Below are positions 8,768-16,297 of a DNA stretch of 64,000 nt, piece by piece. The notes below the pieces were generated by a model. The model searched no databases and was not told where the DNA came from. It saw only the letters and a list, made by a program, of their open reading frames with translations. Made by a program: the position numbers and the translations under genes. Within the stretch, counting starts at the first letter, position 1. Each line of letters starts with the position of its first letter. Source of the DNA: Deltaproteobacteria bacterium (GTDB taxonomy: Bacteria > Myxococcota_A > UBA9160 > UBA4427); contig PBFW01000071.1 of assembly GCA_002719955.1 (NCBI GenBank), positions 1-64,000 of the forward strand. The letters are read 5' to 3'.

Positions 8768-9511
8768 ATGATAATGATTCGATTGACGCGGTATTTTGGA
8801 CTAGCAGCAGCATTGATGATGGTGATTCCCATTTCCGCCCAGGCACTGTCGATCAATGTCGTGAACGCGTGGGGCTCGGGGGCGAGCGCCACCCTGCTGA
8901 TGCCCGGTGACACGATCACTGTCGATCTGACGGTGGAGAACGCCGGAGGGCTCGGCGTGTACGGACTCGGGCTTGGCGTCCGGGGGTACGACGCCAACAC
9001 GAACGGGCAAGTCGATGACGGTCTCTCGTACGTCAGCGGTCAGAGCGCTGAGAGCGTGTTCAATGTTGTTCGACAAGCTTTACCGCTGCCGTCCTTGGGT
9101 GGCCTAAGTAATTTGGTTGCATCTGCCCCCGCGCCGCTTGAGCAAGGTTTCTTCAATCCGGTCACTTTTGCGAGTGAGGAAAAGCGCGTCCTGATCTTCA
9201 ATGGTGTCGACGTTTCTCCTCATCCCGGGCTTGGCACGGACGACGTCGGGATCGGCGGTGGATATACCGACGGCATCGGCAATGATGTCCATTTCCGGGT
9301 GGTGTTCCAGGCGACTCCGGTTCAAGTCGCCACGAAAGAGTTTACCCTCGTCTTCGGTACGATGGCCGAATTCGGTGCGGTCGCGGTGGGCGCATCTGGG
9401 GTGACGGCCTTCGGGAACGACAGCCTCACCTTTTCGGTGATTCCGGAGCCGGGTACAGCGCTTCTCATGGGCCTCGGCCTGATCGGACTTTCGTCGTCGC
9501 GGCGCCGCTAG
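8768..9511 (+). CDS. PEP-CTERM sorting-domain exported protein
   Basis: The gene encodes 247 aa with a signal peptide (about 1-26, ending in AQA). Its last 22 residues form a textbook PEP-CTERM tail: PEP at 226-228, a hydrophobic helix, then RRR. The body is a beta-rich, Gly/Asn/Asp-rich domain that starts INVVNAWGSGASATLLMPGDTITVDLTVENAGGLGVYG in outline, resembling a cohesin-like or extracellular Ig-like fold. Such proteins are cut and processed by exosortase at the inner membrane and end up in the matrix or cell surface. No exosortase or prsK/R homologue is in the window. A GGAGG-like site precedes the ATG, and a terminator follows, so it is monocistronic. Confidence 0.9.
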   Translation: MIMIRLTRYFGLAAALMMVIPISAQALSINVVNAWGSGASATLLMPGDTITVDLTVENAGGLGVYGLGLGVRGYDANTNGQVDDGLSYVSGQSAESVFNVVRQALPLPSLGGLSNLVASAPAPLEQGFFNPVTFASEEKRVLIFNGVDVSPHPGLGTDDVGIGGGYTDGIGNDVHFRVVFQATPVQVATKEFTLVFGTMAEFGAVAVGASGVTAFGNDSLTFSVIPEPGTALLMGLGLIGLSSSRRR

Positions 9512-9550
9512 TTTCGTATCGGTCCCGGATCGGTCTATTCGACTCGACCG

Positions 9551-9595
9551 GAAAGCCGCTTCCCGCCATTGGCCGGGGAGCGGCTTTCTCATTCT
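9551..9595 (+). terminator. Rho-independent terminator after the PEP-CTERM gene
   Basis: GAAAGCCGCTTCCC (9551-9564) pairs almost perfectly with GGGGAGCGGCTTTC (9575-9588) across a short loop, followed by a T-rich tail. It ends the rightward transcript 40 bases past the stop codon and lies just before the convergent phosphoesterase gene. Confidence 0.85.
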
Positions 9596-9638
9596 TACGC
9601 TTCGTCTCTGCTTGGTTCGGGCCCTTCGGATTCGATCG

Positions 9639-10520
9639 TCAGGGCGGGAAGCTCATTCCTCGCAGCGGATCTCCGGCGTCCTCCTCCGGTCGGGGCAGGA
9701 TGCGGCGAAGGTGATCCGTGAATCGCCAGCCGCGCCGTTCTTCGCGCGTTCGCCACTGGTCCGGATAGCCCAAGGAGACCTCCTCGAATCGAACGCCGTC
9801 CAGATAGCGCGTGCAGGGGATGTGGAGATGTCCAGAAACGACGATTTCGGCTCGAAATCGCGAAGGCCACGTCTCCGTCAGGCGAGTGCCGCACCAGACC
9901 ATGAAGCGCGGGATGAGCGGCAGCACGGCGTGCTCCTGGCGTAGCGGAAAATGGGCGATCAGCACCGCCGGATGTGGCGATTGGGCGAGCGCCCGCGACA
10001 GGCGTTTTTCGGACTCCCGGACACGTGCGGCGCACCACTCGACGACGCTCCCGTAGGGATCGGTATGGAGCAGTGCCTCGTCCGTGCAGAGCACGTCTCG
10101 CTCCCGTGCCCAGGCAACGGATTCTTCGACGGGAACGTGGTCGGGTCGAAAGCTGTAGTCGTAGAGGACGAAGAGCGGCGCCAATAAATGTGGGCCACCC
10201 TCACCCGGCCAGATGGGAAAGGGGTCCTCCGGCGTCAGCACGCCATACCGTCGACAGAGGTCGACGAGAGCCTCGTAGCGAGCCACGCCCGCCAGCCCCG
10301 TCCTGCGGGGCAGGGCCCAGAGTTCGTGATTGCCCGGAACCCAGATCAGTTGAGCGAATTTGGGAACGAGTAGCCGGAGCGCGAGTTCGAGCTGGTCGAG
10401 ACGATCGCCCACGTCTCCACACAGGATCAACCAGTCTTCGGGATGGGCCGGAAGCTCACCGATCGCGATCAGGTTCTCCTTGTGGCCTACGTGGAGATCG
10501 CTGATGGCGTAGAGCTTCAT
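9639..10520 (-). CDS. Metallophosphoesterase (calcineurin-like)
   Basis: The gene encodes 293 aa with all five blocks of the calcineurin-like fold: D8-x-H10 (SDLHVGH), G-D36-V-G-D, G-N64-H65-E, AHFP near 190 and GHLH near 230. These residues bind a dinuclear metal centre. The overall form resembles bacterial Ser/Thr-phosphatase-like or nucleotide phosphoesterases. The gene begins within the last four bases of the sulfotransferase gene upstream (ATGA overlap), so the two are translationally coupled. Sulfotransferases release adenosine 3',5'-bisphosphate, so clearing this by-product is one possible role, but that is inference. There is no signal peptide, so it is cytoplasmic. Confidence 0.9.
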   Translation of the reverse strand: MKLYAISDLHVGHKENLIAIGELPAHPEDWLILCGDVGDRLDQLELALRLLVPKFAQLIWVPGNHELWALPRRTGLAGVARYEALVDLCRRYGVLTPEDPFPIWPGEGGPHLLAPLFVLYDYSFRPDHVPVEESVAWARERDVLCTDEALLHTDPYGSVVEWCAARVRESEKRLSRALAQSPHPAVLIAHFPLRQEHAVLPLIPRFMVWCGTRLTETWPSRFRAEIVVSGHLHIPCTRYLDGVRFEEVSLGYPDQWRTREERRGWRFTDHLRRILPRPEEDAGDPLRGMSFPP

Positions 10521-11686
10521 GATGTCGCGCTGGCGGTTTCGATCCCGTACGCCTCGGTATAGGGGCGGAAGCGTTCCGCGATCTCGCTAGCGGTGAGTCC
10601 CCACTGGTCCGCGCGATAGGCGTGGGCGCCGTGCTTTCCCTTTGGATTCTCAGCGCGGAATTCACGAATCGAGCGATTCGCCGCCGGCGTGAAGTCGAGA
10701 CCAAAATAGGCGTAGATCTCATCGATTGCGGCGGGGGGATCGCTCACGAAACGATCGAAGGGCAGGTCGAAGAACTGTTTCGGGTCGCGCCCTTCGCGTG
10801 TCTTCATCATCGCGAAGATGCTGTGCTCCCAGAGCGCGAGCGTCGAACGCCCGAAGCGCGCCATATCCATGCCCTCGTTGAGCGCATCCCGAGCCGACCA
10901 GCAGAGACTGCAGACCGAGGGAATCGCTTGGACCGGATCGCGGTGGGTCTGAACGATCATCGCGTCGGGATAGGTTTCGAAAAGCGCGGCGAGATCGAAG
11001 AGGTGGGTTGCGTCCTTGAAGAGCCAGCGCTTCTCGGGCTCACGGTGCCCCACGAGCTGGGCGGTTCGTCGGTGTCTCCGGTAGACGGGGGTCATGTCGC
11101 TCTGAATCCACCACTGCGCGTATTGCCGGACATCGGCGTTCGCTTCATAGGAACTGTGGACGAAATTCTGCGAGAAAGTATTCCAGCACTCGTCGGGCAG
11201 GTGGGCCTCGATTTCGTGAATCGCGCGCATGTCGGGGCTGCGGGAAAACATCATGTGCACCCGCTCGACCGAGGCGAGGTAGTCGGGATCCTCTTCCCAG
11301 TCGGCGCGCGGCGGACGCGGTTTGGGGGTTCGCTGGATCCAGTGTTCGAGGGCTTGGATCGCCGGATCCTGGCCGATCAGATGGTGGAGCGCGGTCGTTC
11401 CGGTCCGGGGTAGCCCCACGATGACGAGAGGGCGGTCGATCCGCGCGTCCTCCGCTTCGGGGAATTGCTTCCAGCCCGCCTCGACCATCAGCCGGGCCTG
11501 GAGTGCATCGGTGATCATCGCCTGGATCGCGGTTTCGCCGATCGGCGTGAGGGTCGTGTCCTCGTCGAGCGAGAGGCAGAGCATCTCGAGTGCTTCGCGG
11601 TAATCATCCTCACCAAAATCGTCGAGCCCGCGCGCATCGCGAGCGGTCTGGTGAAATTCTTCGATCGATTCGCTGAAGCGAAACAT
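10517..11686 (-). CDS. PAPS-dependent sulfotransferase family protein
   Basis: The gene encodes 389 aa. The 5'-phosphosulfate loop is GLPRTGTT (91-98) in the context IDRPLVIVGLPRTGTTALHHL. The 3'-phosphate region is MIVQTHRDPVQAIPSVCSL, with the conserved Arg and Ser. C-terminal residues (ENPKGKHGAHAYRADQWGL) match the sulfotransferase_3 family common in actinobacteria and deltaproteobacteria. The ATG at 11686 has a GGAGGA ribosome site; longer frames do not. It would transfer sulfate from PAPS to a hydroxylated small molecule. The acceptor is unknown. The downstream gene is the overlapping metallophosphoesterase. Confidence 0.9.
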   Translation of the reverse strand: MFRFSESIEEFHQTARDARGLDDFGEDDYREALEMLCLSLDEDTTLTPIGETAIQAMITDALQARLMVEAGWKQFPEAEDARIDRPLVIVGLPRTGTTALHHLIGQDPAIQALEHWIQRTPKPRPPRADWEEDPDYLASVERVHMMFSRSPDMRAIHEIEAHLPDECWNTFSQNFVHSSYEANADVRQYAQWWIQSDMTPVYRRHRRTAQLVGHREPEKRWLFKDATHLFDLAALFETYPDAMIVQTHRDPVQAIPSVCSLCWSARDALNEGMDMARFGRSTLALWEHSIFAMMKTREGRDPKQFFDLPFDRFVSDPPAAIDEIYAYFGLDFTPAANRSIREFRAENPKGKHGAHAYRADQWGLTASEIAERFRPYTEAYGIETASATS

Positions 11687-11793
11687 CCCCGTCCTCCGCG
11701 CCGCGGACGATAGGGGAAACTCGCTCACGAGGCCGTTCCGACGGGCTATCGTCGATCGATATTCTTGTTCTGTGCGCAAGGCGGGAGGTTTCG

Positions 11794-13026
11794 ATGATCG
11801 GTCGGGTGATGTGGGTCGCGCTGGTGGGTTCGTCGGTCTGGATTCTCGGGTGCGAATCGGGAAAGCCGGAGGCAACCGATCTCCCGGCGCTGGTGGCGAA
11901 GGACGAGAATCCCTATCGCGCGCTCCAGAGCGTCCAGGCCTTCGAGCGCTTGCAGGCGACCCTCGAGGCGTTGAAGGAGACGGTTCTCGAAGATGCCGAG
12001 ACGGAGCGCGAGGCGTCCGAGGGAATGCGGGCGATCTTGCGGGTGCTTTCGATGTCGAGCGATGTGACCGGCGATGCGAATCCCAAAGCGCCGCATTTCG
12101 CGCGGATGGATACGAAGATTCGCAAGGTCGGCGGCGACAACCCCGACGCGGAATACGACAATATCGGTCTCGATCATCGCTGGGACTATGTCATTCGCGG
12201 AAATGTCGGGAGCGTGAGCCACGTCAGCTTCACGATCACCGGTTCACGCGCGGCCAGTGGTCGGGCCCCCATGATCGGCTATTTCAACGAGCGAACGCTC
12301 GCGCCCGATGAGCGGGGCGACTTCGAGATTCATCTGACGAAGAAGGACGATGGAGGTCCCAACTGGGTCGATACGTCGTCGGGCATCAGTTCGATCCTGA
12401 TTCGCCAATATATCGGCGATCGCGGCAGTGAAACCCTTGCGACCTATGAGATTGCCGTCGTCGGGCGCCTGCCCGATAGCGAGATTCCCTATTCGACCGA
12501 CGCGGAAGTCGCACGCGGCATCGCGGGGACGGTCTACAGCACGCAATACATGATGACGATGCATCGCACGATCATGCCCGAGCTCTTCGATCACCCAAAC
12601 CGTTTCTCGCGCTTGAACTCCGATGATTTCGGCGCGGATATCAGCGGCACCGACAATCTCTATATGTTGGCCACGTTTCAGATCGAGGAGGACGAGGCGC
12701 TCCTCATCGAAACCGTCCCACTCGATGTCCGCTACTGGAATATTGCGATCGAGTCCCGTTGGCACGAGAGTGTCGACTATCTGACCCGGCGGACGCATCG
12801 GAGCTTGAGTGACGCGGTTGTCGACGTGGATGGGAAGCTACGTTTCGTGCTTGCTCACGGGAAGACGCCGCATCCGAATTGGCTCGATACGGGTGGGCAC
12901 AACGAGGGCTTCATGACTTTTCGCTGGGTTGGAGAACGCGAGACGGAGGCCCCGGTTCCGACGGTGATTCGGATGAAGCGAAGCGAGGTCCCGGCTGCAT
13001 TGGCCGACCGGATAGCCGCTCGATGA
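11794..13026 (+). CDS. DUF1214-domain lipoprotein
   Basis: The gene encodes 410 aa. A signal with lipobox V-W-I-L-G-C gives a lipidated Cys20, so the mature protein is membrane-anchored. After a helical segment (about 40-85), the C-terminal half carries the DUF1214 pattern. Its marks are YWNIAIESRWHESVDYLTRR, then a verifiable HPNWLDTGGHNEGFMTFRW block near residues 355-385. DUF1214 proteins have no established biochemical function to my knowledge. The stop overlaps the start of the next gene by four bases (ATGA), making a three-gene overlapping set with a luciferase-like enzyme and an acetoacetate-decarboxylase-like protein. Extracytoplasmic substrate capture is one possible role, but this is inference. 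Confidence 0.8.
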   Translation: MIGRVMWVALVGSSVWILGCESGKPEATDLPALVAKDENPYRALQSVQAFERLQATLEALKETVLEDAETEREASEGMRAILRVLSMSSDVTGDANPKAPHFARMDTKIRKVGGDNPDAEYDNIGLDHRWDYVIRGNVGSVSHVSFTITGSRAASGRAPMIGYFNERTLAPDERGDFEIHLTKKDDGGPNWVDTSSGISSILIRQYIGDRGSETLATYEIAVVGRLPDSEIPYSTDAEVARGIAGTVYSTQYMMTMHRTIMPELFDHPNRFSRLNSDDFGADISGTDNLYMLATFQIEEDEALLIETVPLDVRYWNIAIESRWHESVDYLTRRTHRSLSDAVVDVDGKLRFVLAHGKTPHPNWLDTGGHNEGFMTFRWVGERETEAPVPTVIRMKRSEVPAALADRIAAR

Positions 13027-14123
13027 AATTCGGGATCTTTCACGAGCTGGCGGCGCCGCGCCCCTTTACGGCCGAGTCGGAGTCCGCGGTCGTCCACAAC
13101 GCGCTCGAACAGGTTCGTGTCGCGGACGAGGTCGGGTTCGACGCGGTCTGGGCAGTCGAGCACCATTTCCTCGAGGGCTATTCGCATTTGAGTGCGCCGG
13201 AGGTCTTCCTGACCGCTTGTGCAACGCAGACCGAAAGGATCCGGATCGGGCACGGCGCGGTGGTCTGCGTGCGTGAGATGAATCATCCGATTCGTGTCGC
13301 CGAGCGTGCGGCGATGCTCGACATCATTTCGAATGGGCGCCTCGAATTCGGAACCGCCCGCTCATCGACCTGGACGGAACTCGGCGGTTTCGAAGCCGAT
13401 CCGGATCGCACCAAGCAGGATTGGGACGAGTTCGTGCGCGCGATCCCGGGGATGTGGACACAAGAGCGTTTCTCCTGGAAGGGCAACTGTTTCTCGATGC
13501 CCGAGCGGGCCGTGCTCCCCAAGCCGGTTCAGAAACCGCATCCGCCGATGTGGGTCACGGTCACGAGCGCCGGAACCGAGCTCGATGCGGCCGATCGCGG
13601 TCTGGGCTGCCTGGGTGTCGCGACGGCGAGTCTTTCCGAGCAGGAGCGCCGGACGAAAAACTATCACCGACGGATTCAGCAGAGCAATCCGATGGGCGAG
13701 GTGAACGATCGGGTCGCAACCCTCAACTTCATGTATTGCCACGAGGATCTAGAGACGGCCGCGACACGGGGGATGAGTTTTCTCGGCATGTTCGGGATGT
13801 TGAATTCGCAGCTGCTCTTCACTCGGGAGGCCTATCCGACGACGGGCTACCAGTCGCTGGGTGGGGTGGCCGCACCGACGAGTTCGAAGGGGAGCGGGAA
13901 TCCGGGAGCTCTTTACGGCGTCCCCGACGGTGTTTGCATCGGCGATCCGCCTGCGATCATCGAGGCGATCAAGCGCTGGGAGTCAGTGGGGGTCGATCAG
14001 GTGAATTTTCTCGTAAACGCCTGCGAGATCCTGCCCCAGGATCAGGTGCTCGAGAGTCTGCGAATGTTCGCGCGCGAAGTGATTCCCGCTTTCGAGGGAT
14101 CGATTCCGGGAGGGGCGAGCTGA
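13023..14123 (+). CDS. Luciferase-like (LLM class) monooxygenase
   Basis: The gene encodes 366 aa. Luciferase-like features are MKFGIFHE at the N-terminus, VGFDAVWAVEHHFLEGY (the EHHF signature of bacterial luciferase-type enzymes), RIRIGHGAVV, HPIRVAERAAMLDIISNGRLEFGTARS and the C-terminal GVDQVNFLVN strand. The EHHF motif points to the alkanal-monooxygenase-like branch, which uses FMN, rather than the F420 branch. The start at 13023 overlaps the DUF1214 stop by four bases, and its own stop overlaps the next ATG by one base, so translation is coupled on both sides. It would oxygenate a small organic substrate. The identity of that substrate is unknown. Confidence 0.9.
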   Translation: MKFGIFHELAAPRPFTAESESAVVHNALEQVRVADEVGFDAVWAVEHHFLEGYSHLSAPEVFLTACATQTERIRIGHGAVVCVREMNHPIRVAERAAMLDIISNGRLEFGTARSSTWTELGGFEADPDRTKQDWDEFVRAIPGMWTQERFSWKGNCFSMPERAVLPKPVQKPHPPMWVTVTSAGTELDAADRGLGCLGVATASLSEQERRTKNYHRRIQQSNPMGEVNDRVATLNFMYCHEDLETAATRGMSFLGMFGMLNSQLLFTREAYPTTGYQSLGGVAAPTSSKGSGNPGALYGVPDGVCIGDPPAIIEAIKRWESVGVDQVNFLVNACEILPQDQVLESLRMFAREVIPAFEGSIPGGAS

Positions 14124-14866
14124 TGTTGGTCGGGACGGGAGATCCCGCGGATTATGAAATCGGTGCACCCGAGATGTCGTCGTTCGATGCGGGGGCGATG
14201 ACCCTGTCCGATAGCGTCTTCTTGCAGGCGCTCTTCGAGATTCGCTCGCAGGGAATGTGTGAGATGTTGCCGCCGGGGCTTCATCCGACACTGCCGCCAG
14301 TCGCTGGCTTTTCGGTCTTCGACGTGCCGGATTCCGAGTGGGGTGCCTTTGCGATGGCCCAATTGCGGATCGAGTGCCGGAGTGGCTTGCGCCCGCGTGG
14401 AATGCTCGTGTCGGCGGTGATCGACAACGAGGCCGCGGGCGACGGACTGGCCCGGCGCTTCGGCTTCCGCGTGGTGGCGGGTCGCATCGAATTGGCGCGG
14501 GCCTACGACGAGACCCGGGTCTCGGTGGAGGTGGCGGGACGGACCTGGCTGCGAACGTCGATGCGGGGACCCGAGCGGATCGGTGAGGGCGATACGCAAT
14601 TCGTTTCGAGCGTCCACCCGGCCAGGACGCCGAGGGGATTTCGGCTGGTCCAGGTGGATACGCGTCATACGATTCATCGCGTCGAGCGCGCACCCCTCGA
14701 AATCGAGATATTCGAGGGGGCGGCCTGGGGGCAGGAACGAATCGTTCCGAGTCTTCCGCTGCCGGGCGTCGTGGGGATCGCCGATATTGCAATCGACCCG
14801 ATTCGCTTCGTTTGCCGGCCGGACGTGCTCGCGTTCGAAGGGACGGAGCCCGTTCAGGAATCCTGA
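14123..14866 (+). CDS. Acetoacetate-decarboxylase-like family protein
   Basis: The gene encodes 247 aa. The core resembles the acetoacetate decarboxylase beta-fold: MLPPGLHPTLPPVAGFSVFDV near the N-terminus, then FAMAQLRIECRSGLRPRGMLVSAVIDN, and FGFRVVAGRIELARAYDE. I cannot place the Schiff-base lysine of true acetoacetate decarboxylase. The segment corresponding to it (about 105-115) shows no clear Glu-x-Lys-Lys pair, so a decarboxylase activity is doubtful. It may instead be a non-catalytic or differently acting member. It overlaps the preceding luciferase-like gene by one base (TGATG), which indicates a joint function. Confidence 0.65.
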   Translation: MLVGTGDPADYEIGAPEMSSFDAGAMTLSDSVFLQALFEIRSQGMCEMLPPGLHPTLPPVAGFSVFDVPDSEWGAFAMAQLRIECRSGLRPRGMLVSAVIDNEAAGDGLARRFGFRVVAGRIELARAYDETRVSVEVAGRTWLRTSMRGPERIGEGDTQFVSSVHPARTPRGFRLVQVDTRHTIHRVERAPLEIEIFEGAAWGQERIVPSLPLPGVVGIADIAIDPIRFVCRPDVLAFEGTEPVQES

Positions 14867-14902
14867 CCTGCTTTGCGTATGTGGCCCGTCAGAGCCTCCC
14901 TT

Positions 14903-14940
14903 CCTCTGCGCCTCTGCGCCTCTGCGGAATCTCTGCGCGG
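14903..14940 (+). repeat. Intergenic tandem octamer repeat CCTCTGCG
   Basis: Three perfect head-to-tail copies of CCTCTGCG (14903-14926) are followed after four bases by a partial copy (CTCTGCGCGG). Similar 'tctgcgcctctgcg' intergenic repeats are widespread in environmental bacterial genomes. Here it sits between two same-strand genes. Confidence 0.7.
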
Positions 14941-15030
14941 TCCGTTCGGGCGCCTCGACACGCGTGCTGGACAGACTACGATCGAGGTCACCCTTGCGGG
15001 CTTGGCCCGTATCCAGGAGGAGATTCTGTC

Positions 15031-15396
15031 ATGGATCCCGATCGCATCGTTCGCGACTTCTGCGCCGCTTGGGGCAGCGCCAATCTAGACACCATTATGG
15101 ACGCCTTCAGCGAAGACGCTGTCTACCACAATATCCCGATGGCCCCTACGAAGGGCAAAGCCGAAATCCGAGCCTTCATCGAGGGATTCCTCAAGATGAG
15201 CCCGAAGGGGATCGACTTCGAGATCCTGAATCAGGTCGCCGCCGGCCGCGTAGTCTTCAACGAGCGGATCGACACCTTCGAGAACGAAGGAAAAACGACT
15301 GCGGCGCCGGTCTGCGGGGTCTTCGAGGTCGATGACGCCGGCAAGATCGCCGCCTGGCGAGATTATTTCGACATGGGCGCGTTCCAGGGCGGTTGA
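15031..15396 (+). CDS. Limonene-1,2-epoxide hydrolase-like (NTF2-fold) protein
   Basis: The gene encodes 121 aa, about the length of an NTF2-fold enzyme. It carries the residues that define the limonene epoxide hydrolase family. Y32-x-N34 corresponds to Tyr53/Asn55, which position the water in the Rhodococcus enzyme. R79-x-D81 corresponds to the Arg99/Asp101 pair, and W-R-D111-x-x-D114 holds the third acidic residue. This is better than a generic SnoaL match. It would open an epoxide to a diol in one step. A strong CAGGAGGAG ribosome site precedes the ATG. An epoxide hydrolase fits beside P450 and flavin monooxygenase genes, but the substrate is unknown. Confidence 0.8.
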   Translation: MDPDRIVRDFCAAWGSANLDTIMDAFSEDAVYHNIPMAPTKGKAEIRAFIEGFLKMSPKGIDFEILNQVAAGRVVFNERIDTFENEGKTTAAPVCGVFEVDDAGKIAAWRDYFDMGAFQGG

Positions 15397-15482
15397 GCCC
15401 GGGCTCCGCTCGGTCTGGTGGCCCACGGCAGCCAAGTGGCGATGGCCCTGACTGCTTCCAGATCGCAGAGTGGAGGTTTCCG

Positions 15483-16164
15483 ATGCCCGATGGGAAAACG
15501 ACGGACGGGAGCGAACCCTTTCGCGCGATGCTGGTCGAGTTCGCGGAGAGCGGCGAGGCGGGCAAGGTGGAGGGGCTCGACCTCGACGACCCCAAACGGG
15601 CGATGCGCGCGCCGGGCGCGGTCGAGACGGTGATGGCGATCCAGGCGATGGAGGCGGATTTCCGGGCCGGTCCCGGCCAGCCCGCGCCAGATTTTACGCT
15701 TCCCTACCTGCCTGGACACGGTGGTTTCGAGGGGAGAAGGTCCGCCTGTCGGAGCGTTTCGAGAATCGGCTCGTGGCGCTGATCTTCGGAAGCTATACCT
15801 GATCGCCTTTTCGGGCCCAGGCTGGGGCCCTCAATCGGACCTACGAGGCGTACAGGGATCAGATCGAATTTTTCACGATCTATTTCAAGGAAATTCATTC
15901 GACCGATGGCTGGCAGGTCGATGAGAACGTCGCGGATGGTGTGCTCATTCCACAGCACCAATCCTTCGAGGAACGCACCGAAGTGGGTCAGAGCTGCATG
16001 ATCAAGCTGGCGCTCGAGACGCTCGCCCTCGTCGACGAGATGAATGATGAAGTGGCTGTGCGGCCTATGCGGCCATGCCGGAGCGACTCTATCTCATCGC
16101 CCGGGGTGGCAAGATCGCCTATCGGGGTGGGATGGGGCCGATGTTCTTCCGGCCCGTCGAGTGA
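15483..16164 (+). pseudogene. Frame-disrupted iodothyronine-deiodinase-like thioredoxin-fold protein, candidate selenoprotein
   Basis: The gene starts at ATG 15483 with a GGAGG site. Reading across two frame breaks gives about 227 residues. After an N-terminal helix region and PAPDFTLPYLPGHGG comes the deiodinase-type active site VALIFGSYT-U-SPFR, with the U encoded by TGA at 15800-15802. Then come the family hallmarks TIYFKEIHSTDGW, PERLYLIARGGKIAYRG and GPMF, just as in animal deiodinases (IEEAH-SDGW, PERLY-I-EG-I-Y-G--GP). Bacterial relatives usually have Cys at the active site, to my knowledge. One base appears lost in the G-run at 15731-15734 and another at about 16060-16062. The frame then meets TGA at 16162-16164 (where a Trp codon would be expected), and 13 more codons run to 16206. 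It is either a decaying gene, or an intact selenoprotein with assembly errors. Confidence 0.75.
15813..15830 (+). promoter_or_regulatory. Bacterial-SECIS-like hairpin downstream of the in-frame UGA
   Basis: GGGCCC (15813-15818) pairs perfectly with GGGCCC (15825-15830) around a six-base loop AGGCUG. The loop begins 16 bases after the UGA at 15800-15802, and its second base is G. From memory, the published bacterial SECIS consensus asks for a short stem, an apical loop with G in the first two positions, and a UGA-to-loop distance of 16-37 bases. All are met, with the distance at the lower limit. A six-base GC palindrome with this spacing can occur by chance in GC-rich DNA. Confidence 0.5.
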
Positions 16165-16297
16165 GAAGAGGCGATCGTGATGTGCCTGGAAGGGCAGGAC
16201 TCCTGAGCGGGACGATCCGGAGTAGGGAGGACGGCCCGCATCTCTCTTCTTCTCTTCTATCTCCTCCCCCCATGCACCCGCCCCGCGCAGCGTGGCT

